This document shows, piece after piece, positions 51,076-63,229 of a stretch of DNA of 64,000 nt. This stretch comes from Imbricaverruca yamaguchii (Eukaryota; Arthropoda; Thecostraca; Neoverrucidae), in NCBI GenBank assembly GCA_034440575.1, contig JAOTOL010001459.1, positions 1-64,000 of the forward strand. The letters are read 5' to 3'. The position numbers and the translations under genes were made by a program. The notes under the pieces were generated by a model that saw only the letters and a program-made list of their open reading frames with translations, was not told the origin of the DNA and searched no databases. Positions within the stretch are counted from its first letter, which is position 1. Every line of letters begins with the position of its first letter.

Positions 51076-54000
51076 TAAAAGGAACATGGAGAGGCATGTG
51101 GATCAACGTTCGAACAACTTTTGTTTTTTTACCATTGTTCGGTGTCTAACGTACATCTTGAAATAAATGCAAACGACATAGAGTTTTGTCAATTGGACAA
51201 TCACAAATGACATTACAACCATACGTAGCCTATTATCAAAACACAAATAAGCACAAATATTAGTCACAAATAAGACACATTCACAGAACACGATGGATGG
51301 CATAATTCTTGGGTTTTCTTGGTGTTGGTACGGGGTCGGCATAGATGGGCGTGATTCTTTGGCGTAGATCGACAGATTATCAAGTGTTAAGTGTTATGGT
51401 GGCGCTGGTTGTGCAGCGTGTTATGGTGCTGCTGATTTGATTTGGAGTGTTGGTGATCGAATAACACCAACCATAATACCAGCTTGGAGTACTGGTGCTA
51501 TGGTTGGTGGTGCTAGTTGTAGAGTACCTAGTGTTATAATTTTGCTGGTTGGACAGATGGTGACAGATAGTCTTGTATTATGGTTCTTGGCTGTGAATTT
51601 TTTATATCAAGTATTTCAGGTTTTCTTCTCGAGGTTGGTTGGTTGGTTTGGTGTTTGGTGGGGGGCGGGGGTGGGCATCATTCTCTTCTCGTTGTCATTG
51701 ACATATTCTGTGAAAATCTGTCAGTTGTCAATTTAGGTTTAGGATGCAAATCTCGGTTGGGATAATACCGAAACGAAAGGAGGCGATGCCAGCGGGAAAC
51801 AATTGGCTGCTGAACTCATCGAAATAAGCATCGGGATTGCCACAGATTCCGTTCTTCAGATTTAAATGTGCTCAGGAAATACACATTTGCCCATCAAGTC
51901 GTTCAATGTTCGATGTCCTGTGTCTGCCCGTGCTGCCAGCTTTTAGGTGAGTTTCCTGCCATATTCTGAATCTCATCTCGGTCCCCGTTGTCCATCGTGA
52001 CCCAGCTGATATGACATAACCAACTACGTTTGGTAGTGATGGCAAAATAATCAACCAATCGCAGATAACTGGTGGCTGAAACGGCTATTGCCACTATTTG
52101 AAGATCCTCATCTCACTCGGCTGGTTGACTAGTTCAAAATATGCTCACGGAAGGCGTCTAAGCGCGGAATATAGGCGCACGGAAGGTGTCTCCAGCTAAA
52201 AGTGACACGTCACAGGACTACGTTAATTAATCAGCTTAAAATAATTTGACCTTCATGAATAATTTGACCTAATTTGACCTAATTTGACCTAGGTTAGGTT
52301 AGGTTAATCAAGTGGGTCAAATGTATCCTCGCAAAATATCGCAAGAACCAAGTGGACCGATCGCATCCTTGCAAGGGTGTTTTGTAAGATGGACATAAAG
52401 TAGGGTTTTGAACCGACGGGAAATTGGAGGAGTGCGCTTTGAAGTGAAAAGATCAATCCATCTGAAAATATCAACCTAACCCAGTTTAATCACGCCTAAA
52501 GTACACTTAAGATGATCTGAAGTTCGTTAAAAAGCGACATTTCGGCGACTGCCATGCCCAAATAACAGCAAAATCTCGAGAATCAAGTGGGCCAAATCTA
52601 TCCTCCGACGCACGGTTAGGCTTGTGACACTTTATCTGTGCATATCATTTAAAAAAGATACTTTAGTAAAAGATGCAGCTGGTGTTGTTATCAAGGCCAG
52701 GTTAGGTTTTCAACTTTTTCGAAGATGTTTCTTTTTTTAATGAAAAAGCAACATAGTTAAAAACATTAGAAAAAACAAAACATGTTTCCCTTTGCAACAT
52801 TTTTCAACATGGTTCTGTTAACACGTGTCATTTAACATTTAGGTTAGGTTGATCAAAATAGGCAAATGTTCACATTTGTGTTATATTCATATTAATGTTG
52901 ATGGTGCATTTTATAATTGTCTAAATTTGAAAATTGTGTTAAAAATTTTAATTAAAAGTTCTTTCTAAACTTTTTCTCTCCTAATTTTGGTACCTTGCCG
53001 TGCAAATCGTCTGCTTTACATTTTTCACCCGGAAAGCGAAATCCATAAAACCTGAACATTTATCCCAAAGCTGTTTAGTTTTTAGGCATGTTTAAGGCAT
53101 GTTCGTCCGAACTGATTAATATAAGCAGAAGACGTAGAATCACGCACTGACCACGAATATAAGAAATCGTACCGTAACTTTTTCAGATACGAGCATATGA
53201 CGAAATCATTAAACATTGTTTGATGTTGAGAAAGTGTGAAATTTTCGTAAATTTTAAGGGAAGACGAAAATTAACGTGGGTATGATAAAAGAGGGGAAAA
53301 ATGAGGAAAACAATTGTGATGGTCGAAAATTCTTGATGAATACTATATCAATAGTTTTGAAACTTTTTAAACATCTTCTAATATAATGTAACAAAGAAGC
53401 ACACATGAATTGTGTATGGAACTGTTATTTTTTATTTTAAAATTTCGTGATTTGTTTAATTAAAAAAAGTCTACTTAAAATTTTAAGTAAAATTTAAAAT
53501 CTCCTTTCCCTCGTGGCGCCGAACAGTGATATCAAGATGGCGTAGATCGGACACGAAACGAGCGAATTGTGGAGACGCAGTCCACAGGATTTTCCAGATT
53601 TCCCGAATTTTTTCATTTGCAACAATTTCCTAATACAACCGAAGTTACACAGACGAGCTGTATACGAGCTGATACATTTCCCACATGATGGGATTATCGA
53701 CATCGTGTCGATTTGCGTTTGAGAATGATAATTATCTATGTAACTTGTGATGGACTTGGATCCATGGATGGTATGGACTTGGACGCCACACATTGCTTTC
53801 TATTCACTTAGCACTAAAAATCGGTTTTAAATTGCTCATTTGAGAAATAATGAAATAATAGAAACCCTGATGGGTACATATCGTAGCAAATGTCCAAGTG
53901 CATATATGTGGCGAATTTCGGTTTGCTAGGTTGAATACTTTGTGCTATAAGAACAATATTACTTACGACTAGTGTTAACATGCAAAATAACCTATCTGGG

Positions 54001-54640
54001 GGGAAATATCTGTCAACGACCAACCTGATGTGCTCCAAAAGATGAAGTCGACTGGAAGATATCGCATTGTCACATTATCACAGCATGAGAGCGAAAATTT
54101 CACCCTTGAAGCACTATTAGATCACCAAACGCGACACACCGCATGGCTAAAGTTTGAAGCAGCCTTCTGCTTCAAACAGTTGCGAATTGCTGCGCATTGC
54201 CGACAACTGTGTGGCTGATTGCGATGTGCTGACAGTCGAGAGCTTATGAGAGTTAATGGAGTTATAATTATGAATAAAATGGTGATAAAGTGTTGCAGAT
54301 GATTTGGAAATTAGCGCTGAATTAATCTCTGCTCAGTGGTGTGCGAAACGTGTGCGAAAATGTCCGAGAAAGTGACGAAAAAGCAACAGAAGAGGGCGTT
54401 CGAAGTCGGCTTTCGATACCTGTCAGCTGATGCACTATTGGCCGTTGCGGACGATTCTATTTGTTGCAGAAGATGCGACATGGTCGATAATCATGTCGAT
54501 AAGGTCGACAACCGAGCGATGGATGGCACGGCAAAAATGAAGCGTCACGGCGAGTGGGATAATTTGCAAAGAATGGTTATATCCAAATTTTGTGAAAATT
54601 ATTAATTGATGCGAAAAGATGCCCAGGAGGGATGCGCTAT
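51076..54640. other. Long stretch without recognisable gene
   Basis: AT-rich from 52.2 kb. It includes AATTTGACCT triplicate and TTAGGTTAGGTTA at 52258-52310 and GGTTGGTGGTGCTAGTTGT-like degenerate repeats at 51400-51560. Open frames at 53494-53793 (minus) and 54336-54605 (plus) have no recognisable family. Confidence 0.5.
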
Positions 54641-54847
54641 TTTAGCAATTTAGTATGATGATTATAAATCAGCACGTCATTTACAATGGAGCATATTGTT
54701 TGTGAATTCTCGCAGAGGGAGTGTAACGAAAAGTTGAGATAATCGAAAAAGTTGACGGATGAGGCATGAGGTGCTGCTTTGGTCTCCATTGCCCGTGAGG
54801 TCCGCCTCCGGCGGAGTCCTCTCCCGCTCCGCTCTTCCAGTCCGCGA

Positions 54848-54960
54848 TCGGTGCCCAGAATTGGGACCCGCCTGATTTCGGTTAAACAGGACCTGTTCGT
54901 GGGCCACCACCGGTGGGCTCGTGGTGGTTTCCACGCTCCTAGATGGGGGTGGCGTGTGTG
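54848..54960. repeat. Dispersed repeat, copy 2
   Basis: See 43600-43690. Followed by GGTGGCGTGTGTGCGCGC-type GT-rich DNA like its partner. Confidence 0.75.
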
Positions 54961-55004
54961 CGCGCTGGGTGGTGCGGCGTGGTGATGGGGGTGGTGTGCC
55001 GGGC

Positions 55005-55289
55005 ATGGGCGTAGGAACGTCTTGAAAAGTGGTGGGGCCAGCCTCATGTGGCAAAAACGCATGTTCGCGGAAAAGTGGTGGGGCCAAGAAAACTTTGGAC
55101 CCATATTATCAAAAATCCAGACCCTCTTGATAAAATTTCACAACGGGTTTGAGCTCCTTGTGCTTTGGTCTTCCTCTCCAGATATAAAACTTCCAAATAT
55201 TAATTTATTTGGCAAATTTAGGAATTATTTAGAATGAAAAGTGGTGGGGCCATGACCCCAGTGGCCCCACCGGTTCCTGCGCCTATGCA
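55005..55289. mobile_element. Non-autonomous element, 'AAAGTGGTGGGGCCA' family, copy 1
   Basis: Ends CATGGGCGTAGGAAC and GTTCCTGCGCCTATG are inverted repeats. Inside, AAAAGTGGTGGGGCCA occurs three times, the last forming a palindrome with GGCCCCACCGG. No clear target duplication. Confidence 0.75.
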
Positions 55290-55970
55290 AAAACGGATAC
55301 ATTTGCATAGGTATAATTATTAGGAACATGCACCTTATCCTTAGGAGCCCTGCAGGTAAATAGAATGTAAGTAAATAGTCGACTATCTAGAATATACGAA
55401 GGAAGCGAGGGAATGCTATGCTATGTACCGTTTTATTTGCCGAGGATTAACCAAAATATAACCGATGTCCGGAGTCCCAAAATCAATATCTCCAACGTTC
55501 AATACCCCATGTAGGGAGACCACCGAGGAAGTGTGGTCGGCGACCACCTTATTTTTTACCCCTGTACCTCCACCTCAATAACTCCGTCTCTGGCTTTAAC
55601 CACAAAATCAAATGGAGCAGTACCATTACACATTTATTACTTCATCCCAATTTCCTTTCAAAATTACAGGCATGTACTTTTTTAGTTGTCAATCATGCCA
55701 TTTTCATTAAGATTGATATTTCCATCGCAACTAAAGAATATCCATCCCTGGCGATCGATTCGAGGCCCCAAACACGAAGATTGAGTGCCGGGGCACCAGG
55801 GATTTTACGAATAAACGAGCCACGACCACGGAAACAAGCAGTACAGGACTTAAGCTCCATCCTAGCACAACATACACCCCGTACCTGGTTTAGCAAGCAT
55901 TGCTTAGCATTTCGGAATAGTCGCAGGGTATATCTCGCAGACAGAGTGCCACAGTGATGTCCAACCTGGA
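55290..55970. other. No gene recognised
   Basis: No coding or repeat signal identified. Confidence 0.4.
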
Positions 55971-58015
55971 TTACACGCCGAAGAACGAGCGACGCCGATC
56001 ATTTGCTGCGAAGAACTCCGAGGCAATGGCATCCACATCCAGCTCGTCGACGCGCTGACGGTGCACAGTGCACACCATCGCAGCGTTAAGTCGGGCCTGA
56101 CCCATGGTAGAGCGGAGATACGACTTGATGCGTCGGAGACAGGAGAAAGAGCGCTCTGCCGTGGCCGTTGTTACTGGTACAGTAAGGTACAGCCTTACCA
56201 GCGTCAGCACTTCGATCATCATGTTACTGAACACTGTACCACCCGACTGCTTTGCCCCCACGAGAGCCTGAATCATTTGGTGCACACTCTTTCCTCCGTC
56301 TCCAACGACATCAGGTAGCATTTGCAGCTGCACTTCCAATCGTGCAAGGTCCAGATTGCCGCCATACAGATCCTTTACGGCGACGGGGACGGTGAAGTGC
56401 CTTCCCGCACTCGCATCCTCCAACAGTCGCTCCACCTCGCGCACTTTCTGGAACGTCGGTTGCAGGAACCTTTCCTTGAGCTGAGTGGTCAGTGTGTCCA
56501 ATATCTCGAAGAATTGGCGTCGATGTAGGTCTTTCACGGTGGAGTCGTGGTACTGTCCACCGCCGTCCAGTCTCATGGGAACTTTCCGCTTTCGAGGCAG
56601 TTTGGGACCATCCACACCTGCTGCCGCTGCCAACCTTTCAGCTCTCTCGAACATCCTGTCGAAAGACTCAGTTGAGCGCATCCCCTCATAGCGCTCGCAC
56701 ACACGTTTCACCGCCTTCTGTGTGTTTCCCACTGTCGCTGTCGCTGACTGGAGGCCACGCGACAGGTCCTCTGCTAGAGAGAATACCTCGATCGCAATGA
56801 GCAGCCCGATAAACGTATCGAACTGCTCCATGAGCGCCAGCATTCCTCCTGCTTTTCGACCATGATCGTCACTTGCCTCAGCACTGACTTCCTCCAGGGT
56901 GCTCATCACGTGCTCGTAGTTATCCACTACGCTTCGCAGCGACGCGGTACGGCAGGTCCATCGCGTGGGGCACAACGGCCGCAGAGTGCCGCCAGCTGAC
57001 TCTGCGGACAGCGTCACGTGTCGGAGTGCTGCGGCCGTCTTCGGCGAGTTTCTGACAAAGGATGTCAGCTCGTTGGTAATATCCAGGGCATTTCGAATCA
57101 TCTTGTTTTTCCTGGCTGCCTCCTGCAACGCCAGATTTGTACAGTGTGCCAGACAATGGACATGCAGGGCTGATGGACACTCTTCGCTGATCCTCGCCGC
57201 CACTCCTTTCACTCGCCCCTGCATATTTGCAGCCCATCGTAGGCTTGTCCGCGACAGCGACTCAGCGGCAGCTCCATACGCACCAGTGCGTCCTTAAGCG
57301 TGTCCGCAAGTACTTCACCGGTGGTTACCTCGGTGTGAATCAGTTCCACGGGATCCTCGTTGATCTGCAGATTGGCGTCCACCCAACGTATGGAGAGGCT
57401 GACCTGCTGTTTGAGTGACAAGTCAGTGGCCTCGTCTAATAGAATAGCAAAGAACTTTGCCTCTCGGGTGTATTTCAGCATGTTGCGCAGAAGTGTCGTG
57501 CCGATCGAACGAATCAGCTCGTTCTGGATCACGGGAGACAGGTAGTGATTCCAGTTCCTGAGCTCTGGCACGTCCTTCTTTCTGATGAGGAGGAGTTGGC
57601 TGAGGTTCCCGTCCATTTCGTGTTTCCCCCTTATGGGAATGTTTTGTCGCAACAAGTATACCAGAGTCTCGATGACCTTTTTCAGGCATTTTCTGCGCCG
57701 GGACTGCTCCTCGCTGGTCTGCTGAGACAGAAGCGCAGAGATGGTCTGCTGTTTCTCTTTCAGTTCTTTCGTGCATGCCTCATGGTGACACATTGAGTTT
57801 TCATGCGTTTTGAAACTCTCTTGCGCCTTCTTCCAATTGTTGAAGCCATCTTCCACATACGCAGCCTCTTTGTTTTTGCTCATCGTTAGCTTTCCGAGCT
57901 TATGCTGCCTCCGGCATACATGACAGAAAACCTTTCCAGACTCTAAGCAGAGGCTTAGCCACGCATAATTATTGTACCATTCGGGACAAAATGATCGCGT
58001 TCGTCCGCCCTGATC
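55971..58015 (-). pseudogene. Second hAT transposase with TTF-type zinc finger, single frameshift
   Basis: N-terminal finger RSFCPEWYNNYAWL and GKVFCHVCRRQH (57895-57990) runs in frame into 57209-57883 (GFNNWKKAQESFKTH, FAILLDEATDLSLKQQVSLS). A one-base deletion at about 57225, inside the conserved YDGAANM, shifts to 55971-57224 (LHVHCLAHCTNLALQEAARK, LCPTRWTCR, TTATAERSFSCLRRIKSYLR). This is the same break point motif as in the 39-41 kb copy, although the two genes are clearly different families. Terminal repeats were not identified. Confidence 0.92.
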
Positions 58016-58393
58016 ACGCGCAGTCTTTGAGAGCGTGGCAGTGTCGGTCGGTTGGTGGGGATGGACCGTGGAACAGCAAGGCGATGAGGAAGGTGGAACT
58101 GAAAACAGGAAATACGACTAATTACCAATTATTTATCTCGTTATTTTCACAAAAAATTGCGAGTCTTGGTATTCCAGCAGCTGTGATCATTGACTGTGTG
58201 ATGGTAACAACAGCAATTATATTTTTATGCACAACATGTTTTTCACTGGGTTGTTCTGTCGATTGTTTTGCCTGCAATTCATTTATATTGTTTGAAACAG
58301 CTGTCTTATTGCACCACTTTGCAGGTGTGAATTACCTTCATTTATAAAAACGTGCCACAAGTAATGCTTCTCATGTTCATGGAGATATTGACC
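58016..58393. other. No gene recognised
   Basis: Probably 5' portion of the hAT element and spacer. Confidence 0.4.
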
Positions 58394-58548
58394 CAGGGGC
58401 GCAGCCAGGACTGTCCTAAGGGGGGAGCAAGGTAATGCTAAAGGGAGGGGTAGACTGTTGCTGATGGGCAGTTCCAATGGTTAAAAAAAAGAGAAAAACA
58501 TCGGTCGTAACGGGGGGGCAATTGCCCCCTCCCCTGGCTGCGCCCCTG
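58394..58548. mobile_element. hAT-type MITE, 155 bp
   Basis: Ends CAGGGGCGCAGCCAGG and CCTGGCTGCGCCCCTG are perfect 16-bp inverted repeats. Perfect 8-bp duplication TATTGACC at 58386-58393 and 58549-58556. Confidence 0.95.
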
Positions 58549-58556
58549 TATTGACC

Positions 58557-58970
58557 TCAAGTCCTCAACACAACCAAAAATCAGTTAGCTATACCACCTG
58601 TGCAGATACACTACTTCCATTATAAGGCCATTGCTTCTTTGCTTCACTGGTTGATTAGATAACTTTAAGCAGAATAGGTTACGAACTTAATGTCATTTAT
58701 AGGATCTTACACAAGTTAATCAGCTGCAAACCCCATTATTTCATTTATGTACGTTTAAACCCCTAAGGAACGATAAATGTACACTACTACAGACCTCTCT
58801 TAATCGCAATGTGTGACATTTGTGTTGGTACTTGGTACGAATAACATATAAGTGGGGTATGTGCAGTAAAATAAGCAATATCGGATTTGACCAAATTAAT
58901 TAACTGCCTCACTTTGGATGATATAGCACATTAGACATTTACATTCGGTGTAATGGAATTCAGAAACACA
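58557..58970. other. No gene recognised
   Basis: AT-rich spacer. Confidence 0.4.
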
Positions 58971-58974
58971 TTAA

Positions 58975-59970
58975 GCCTATTACTGCTGGCGGGGGGCCTT
59001 TAAGGCCTCCCTCAGGTTTTTTGCTAGTTTCTCCGGAACGGCTGGCGATAAAGACCTGAAACCTTCTGACTTTCTTTATTGGTCCTTTTGACAGGTTGTG
59101 TCAATATTTTAACCCCGGGTCACGTCAGGTCAGGTCACCAGATCAGGCCAACTGAGGTCACCTCATTTCAACTTTGGAGCCCCATCGCACCCACACTTTT
59201 ACACCGGTCAATTAAAAAATTACCACACTTCATGGCCCTACAGAGATGTATAACATATAGTTCGGTTTTTTTCTCTAGCGTTGACCTGACGTCAGGTGAC
59301 GAGGTGACCTCTCAAATTGGAATAACATGGGAAAAATAAAAATGACACTGCCAAAGCCACAAATATGATCAAAACGGCTCACAACTTTCAGAATCATGTT
59401 CACTCCCACCTTTTCACAGATTCCCGGGGTGAAATTTGACGGTTTCCCTTTCTGAGGTCATCCGAGGTCACCAGGGCTCAAAAACCGTTTTTGGACCACT
59501 GCTCTCCGCCACATTGAGCTGGAGCGTCAAACTCAACGCCATTGTGTTTGTTGTATCACCAGCTTTCATATGATATGCAGCTTGACCCCTTTCGGTGACT
59601 TTAGGTCATCGTAGGTCACGTGACCTAAGCGCAACAGTCAAAATTGACCTGGCTAGGGTAGACTATATATCATTCGAACCTTCTCTTAACAAGGTGAACA
59701 CGATGACGTTGAGTTTAAGTCTCTATCTGAATTAGGTGAAAAGTTATTGGCGAAAAACTTTGCGTAACCTCTATATGGTCGATGACCTCTGGAGGTCAAA
59801 CCATTGACCTGAGGTACAAAATTACCGAAATACTTTCTAGAGTTCACGGTACGAGCTATCCAACGCCATTTTCGGATTTGCGCTAGGAAGCATAGATCGC
59901 CAGATCTTAGGGGGGGCCGAATAGGCCCCCCGCCAGAAACTGAACCTCGTAAGGCCCGCCAGTAATAGGG
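58975..59970. mobile_element. piggyBac-like non-autonomous element (996 bp)
   Basis: Flanked by TTAA at 58971-58974 and 59971-59974. Left end GCCTATTACTGCTGGCGGGG and right end (reverse) CCCTATTACTGGCGGGCC are imperfect inverted repeats, with subterminal GGGGGGCC blocks at both ends. No transposase. The interior carries at least a dozen AGGTCA/TGACCT hexamers. Confidence 0.85.
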
Positions 59971-60009
59971 TTAAGTCACCAAAACAGAAATTAAAAGTAG
60001 GTATGCATA

Positions 60010-60255
60010 TCAAACCGGCAAGGAGTTGTTCACATTGCCTGCAGTTGCCGGCGATATCCCACTGTTTGCCGATTTGCCGAAGACAAGCTCTATCTTTCCC
60101 TCAGCATCAGTATGCAGGTCAGAGGGGCTGCTTGAAGAAGCGGATGCTGGCGCAGGAGACGTGGGTTCTGGCACAGGATGCGTTGGCGTAGGCAAACACG
60201 CAGGAGCAGACGGTGCAGGTGTAGGCGCAGGAGCGGATGGATTATCCAGGGTGGA
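60010..60255 (-). CDS. Candidate downstream exon of a two-exon gene (hypothetical)
   Basis: Acceptor TTCACAG at 60256-60262, then STLDNPSAPAPTPAPSAP, a Pro/Ala/Thr/Ser-rich low-complexity stretch, and LHTDAEGKIELVFGKSANSG, ending at TGA near 60010. Joins in phase 0 to 60751-60780. Function unknown; such leaders precede the zinc finger in some hAT/ZMYM1-like proteins, so it may be a transposon gene head. Confidence 0.35.
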   Translation of the reverse strand, partial: STLDNPSAPAPTPAPSAPACLPTPTHPVPEPTSPAPASASSSSPSDLHTDAEGKIELVFGKSANSGISPATAGNVNNSLPV

Positions 60256-60334
60256 CTGTGAATAGCAGCATGTGATAAATATCCATCAATGAAGGGACTT
60301 CTATTAAGCAACTGCAGTTGACAATATTATGATA

Positions 60335-60466
60335 ATTCAATTAAAATTAGGACATCACCACTGAGTGAATCCGTACCGAGTGTTGCCGATGACGATTCGT
60401 AATACGGATCGAAAGCGCTCCAACCAACATGTTCACATAGTGGTGATGTCCTAATTTTAATTCAAT
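60335..60466. mobile_element. MITE with 28-bp inverted repeats
   Basis: 60335-60362 (ATTCAATTAAAATTAGGACA then TCACCACT) pairs with 60439-60466, one mismatch. It falls in the putative intron between the two candidate exons. Target duplication unclear. Confidence 0.8.
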
Positions 60467-60750
60467 CTACGATGCCACTAATTATGAATTTGGAGAAATT
60501 ATGCTAATTATTATTATTGCTATTATTATTAGTATTATTCGAAGTGACGAAACAGGTAACAGGTATATCGGTATACACATACATCGCTACAGGTATATAC
60601 AGGCATATCGTTCAGCATAGCAACAGTGAAGAGTGAATGTTGGCATGGCATAAAGTGCCTAATGGAAAAACGTAGTTTTTCATTTAGCTGCATAGGTAAG
60701 TAGCGCGATCAACTGTTTGTTGATGCATAATTACATCCACCCTTACTTAC

Positions 60751-60780
60751 CTTTTTCGCGAAGAAACTTCGTATGTCCAT
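60751..60780 (-). CDS. Candidate first exon MDIRSFFAKK (hypothetical)
   Basis: ATG at 60780, ten codons MDIRSFFAKK, then a perfect GTAAGT donor. Very short; supported only by the start, donor and in-phase partner at 60010-60255. Confidence 0.35.
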
Positions 60781-61988
60781 TTTCAGAGCCTCTAGCACAA
60801 CCAGAGGTACAGGATGGTGAAGCAGTTGGTCATGGAATAGTTTTTTTTTTAAACACGATTTCTGGAAATGAAGAGGAACCCTTAGAATATCTGCCAGCAT
60901 CCGCCACCTTATGTTATTATTACATTTATACAACACAAATAAAAATGGCATTGGGTGGGGTAGACAGTTGCTCAATAGTGAGTAAAACTGTATGTATAAA
61001 ACAAATATCTGAAGCTAGATTAGTCAAATTGCTTGATGCTCCCTCATGTGTTAGGAAAGTGGTGACTGGTGCAGTGGCGACGCCACGGATTTTGCCCAAG
61101 AGGGGCAAATTGCCCGGACGAGTGTCGTCAACCGGGGGAGGGCGCGGTAGGAGAAAAAGCCAAACTAGTGACTGGGGCCGCACATATATCGTTATGTGCG
61201 GTTTTTTGTTTGTTATTATCGCCTTCCGGTTAGGCCGTGTGAGTGTAAAACACCTTCTGGTAGCCGAAATTTTGCCTTCCGGTAGCTGGAAATTACCCTT
61301 CCGGCTATAGTTTTTTTCGCTTTTTTCATACCATGTGGGAGGGGGATGGTAGATGCGATTTCCAGCTAAGTATTACGTAGCTGATGGGATTTCAGGTTTC
61401 AAGAGAGATGACATGACCTCCCCGTTTAAAATTGACATGTGTGTGTGTTTTTTTTTAATGAAACGACTGAAATTCGGTGAAAAGCAACGTGAACTTGCCT
61501 CAAATATGGAACCCGCATTACACACAAAAGTTGTGGAATGTAGGTGTTGTGAAAGGAATCATCACCCAAATGAGTACAAAATGCATACCAGCACCAGGAC
61601 ATAACAACTTTGTCACCCATTTGTCAGAGGTGGCCCCTCATGTCCGAGGAAGTTCATCCTCTCATGGCATTGGAAGAAGGATGTTAGCTAGATGCACCTA
61701 TTGGTAAACTCATCATTTATCAAGTTTAGAACAGGGTCCATATTCATCCATAGATTGTTGATAAAGCAGAACTTTTCTACTTCACCAACAAAAGATGTCT
61801 GGTGGTCTAGCATGTGCCATTCTACAGACCAAAGTTAAAAGTGGAAAGTAGGCAGTGGCACATTGGTGCACATGTCTGAGGAATATCTAAGGTCCCAATT
61901 CACATTTCCTGGATCTGCAACTAGACGTATTTATTGCTAAGATCACAATAGTACAAATATGAACAATCCTCATTCACACAGACCATGG
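60781..61988. other. No gene; isolated hAT-like end
   Basis: CAGTGGCGACGCCACGGATT at 61074-61093 resembles the end of the 31855-38150 element, but no partner end is visible nearby. Confidence 0.5.
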
Positions 61989-62237
61989 CATAGGCGTAGG
62001 AACAGGGGGGGGGCAGGGGGCCATGTCCCCCACTTTTCAGTCGAAACAATTCCTTAATTTTGCCAAATATTTTGCTACATAGAAGTTTTATATCTGAGGA
62101 GAAAGACCAAATCATAAGGAGCCCAAATCCGTTGATAAATTTTATCAGGATGGTGTGGATTTAAAAAAAAAAATATAATACAGGACCAAAGTTTTCTTCG
62201 CCCTCCCCCCACTTTTCGGCACATTGCTACGCCCATG
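61989..62237. mobile_element. 'AAAGTGGTGGGGCCA' family, copy 2 (249 bp)
   Basis: Ends CATAGGCGTAGGAACAGG and GCTACGCCCATG. Interior matches the 55-kb copy (TTGCCAAATATTTTG..., GAGGAGAAAGACCAA) in reverse orientation. Confidence 0.75.
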
Positions 62238-62353
62238 GTCACCAAGGGAGTAAGTGGCAGATGGGTCGTGACCCCACCACTCGTCCCAATCATGACAATA
62301 ACCATGTCTTCTCCCGGCCTGAAACGCGAGGCAAGGTAAAAGATACTCTTTCA

Positions 62354-62782
62354 CAGTGCTGGGCATCGCGGAATTATACTTCGCGATTCCGCGATCGCAG
62401 ACTACCAAAAATCGATCGCAGAAATTTATTAAATTTGAATAAATTCCGCGATCGCGATCGCGGATTTTTTCCTCCTTAAATTCCGCGATTTTTAGTCCGC
62501 GATCCAAAATGTAAAGCTAGAAAAGACAAAAATTGTCCCGCGCTACCGCTTTATCGCTTATTGACTTCATTTCTTTGAAGAAATGCGCGAATAAGCGGTA
62601 AAACTTCGCTGGGGTGCTTTTGGGTGCTGAAAAACTTCGCTAGCGATTACCGATGGCGGAATTAATGATCGCGGAATTTTAATTGAAAATTAAATCAATA
62701 TTCCGCGATCGCGGAACGCCAAATTTTCGATAGCGGAATACCAATCGCGGACCACCTATTTTCGATCGCGTGCCCAGCACTG
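62354..62782. mobile_element. hAT-type MITE (429 bp) rich in GCGATCGC palindromes
   Basis: Ends CAGTGCTGGGCATCGCGG and CGATCGCGTGCCCAGCACTG. 8-bp duplication CTCTTTCA / ATCTTTCA (7 of 8). Interior has many CCGCGATCGC words in both orientations. Confidence 0.9.
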
Positions 62783-62900
62783 ATCTTTCATGACAAATGG
62801 CAAATATGGTATCAAGGGTCATCGTTAGAATTAGCATTCATATTATCTTATCATTGACAACTTCAAATAGCCATGCATTCATTAATTACCAGTTGTTTCC
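62783..62900. other. Spacer between MITEs
   Basis: Nothing recognised. Confidence 0.4.
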
Positions 62901-63050
62901 CACTGGCGGATCCAGGACGGATATTTTTATCGGTTTGGGGGAGGGGGGGGCATTTCCGGACAAATCGCGAAAAACATGGTTCTTACGAAATATCGGCCAT
63001 TTTCGTTTTGGGGGCCATTTACCCCTAATGCCCCCCTGGATCCGCCAGTG
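62901..63050. mobile_element. hAT-type MITE, 150 bp
   Basis: Ends CACTGGCGGATCCAGGACGG and CCTGGATCCGCCAGTG (16-bp inverted repeat). 8-bp duplication TTGTTTCC / TTGCTTCC (7 of 8). Confidence 0.9.
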
Positions 63051-63229
63051 TTGCTTCCACTATTGAGTCAAGAAACCTGCATCCAGCATCAGTTTGGAGC
63101 GGGCGGCTTGGGCCAAGGTGCCTTCATACACATTTATAAATCGGGTTTGGGCTAGTTGTCAGAAATGTCTCTTGTGCGCCAAATCAAGCTAGCAATAGAC
63201 GTAAGTGACTAAACTGCTACAGTCTGTGA

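Noticed and set aside
53494..53793. 99-codon minus-strand ORF
   Set aside because: No recognisable homology, no splice or promoter context.
54336..54605. 89-codon ORF with several Cys
   Set aside because: No family recognised and no supporting signals; possible chance ORF.
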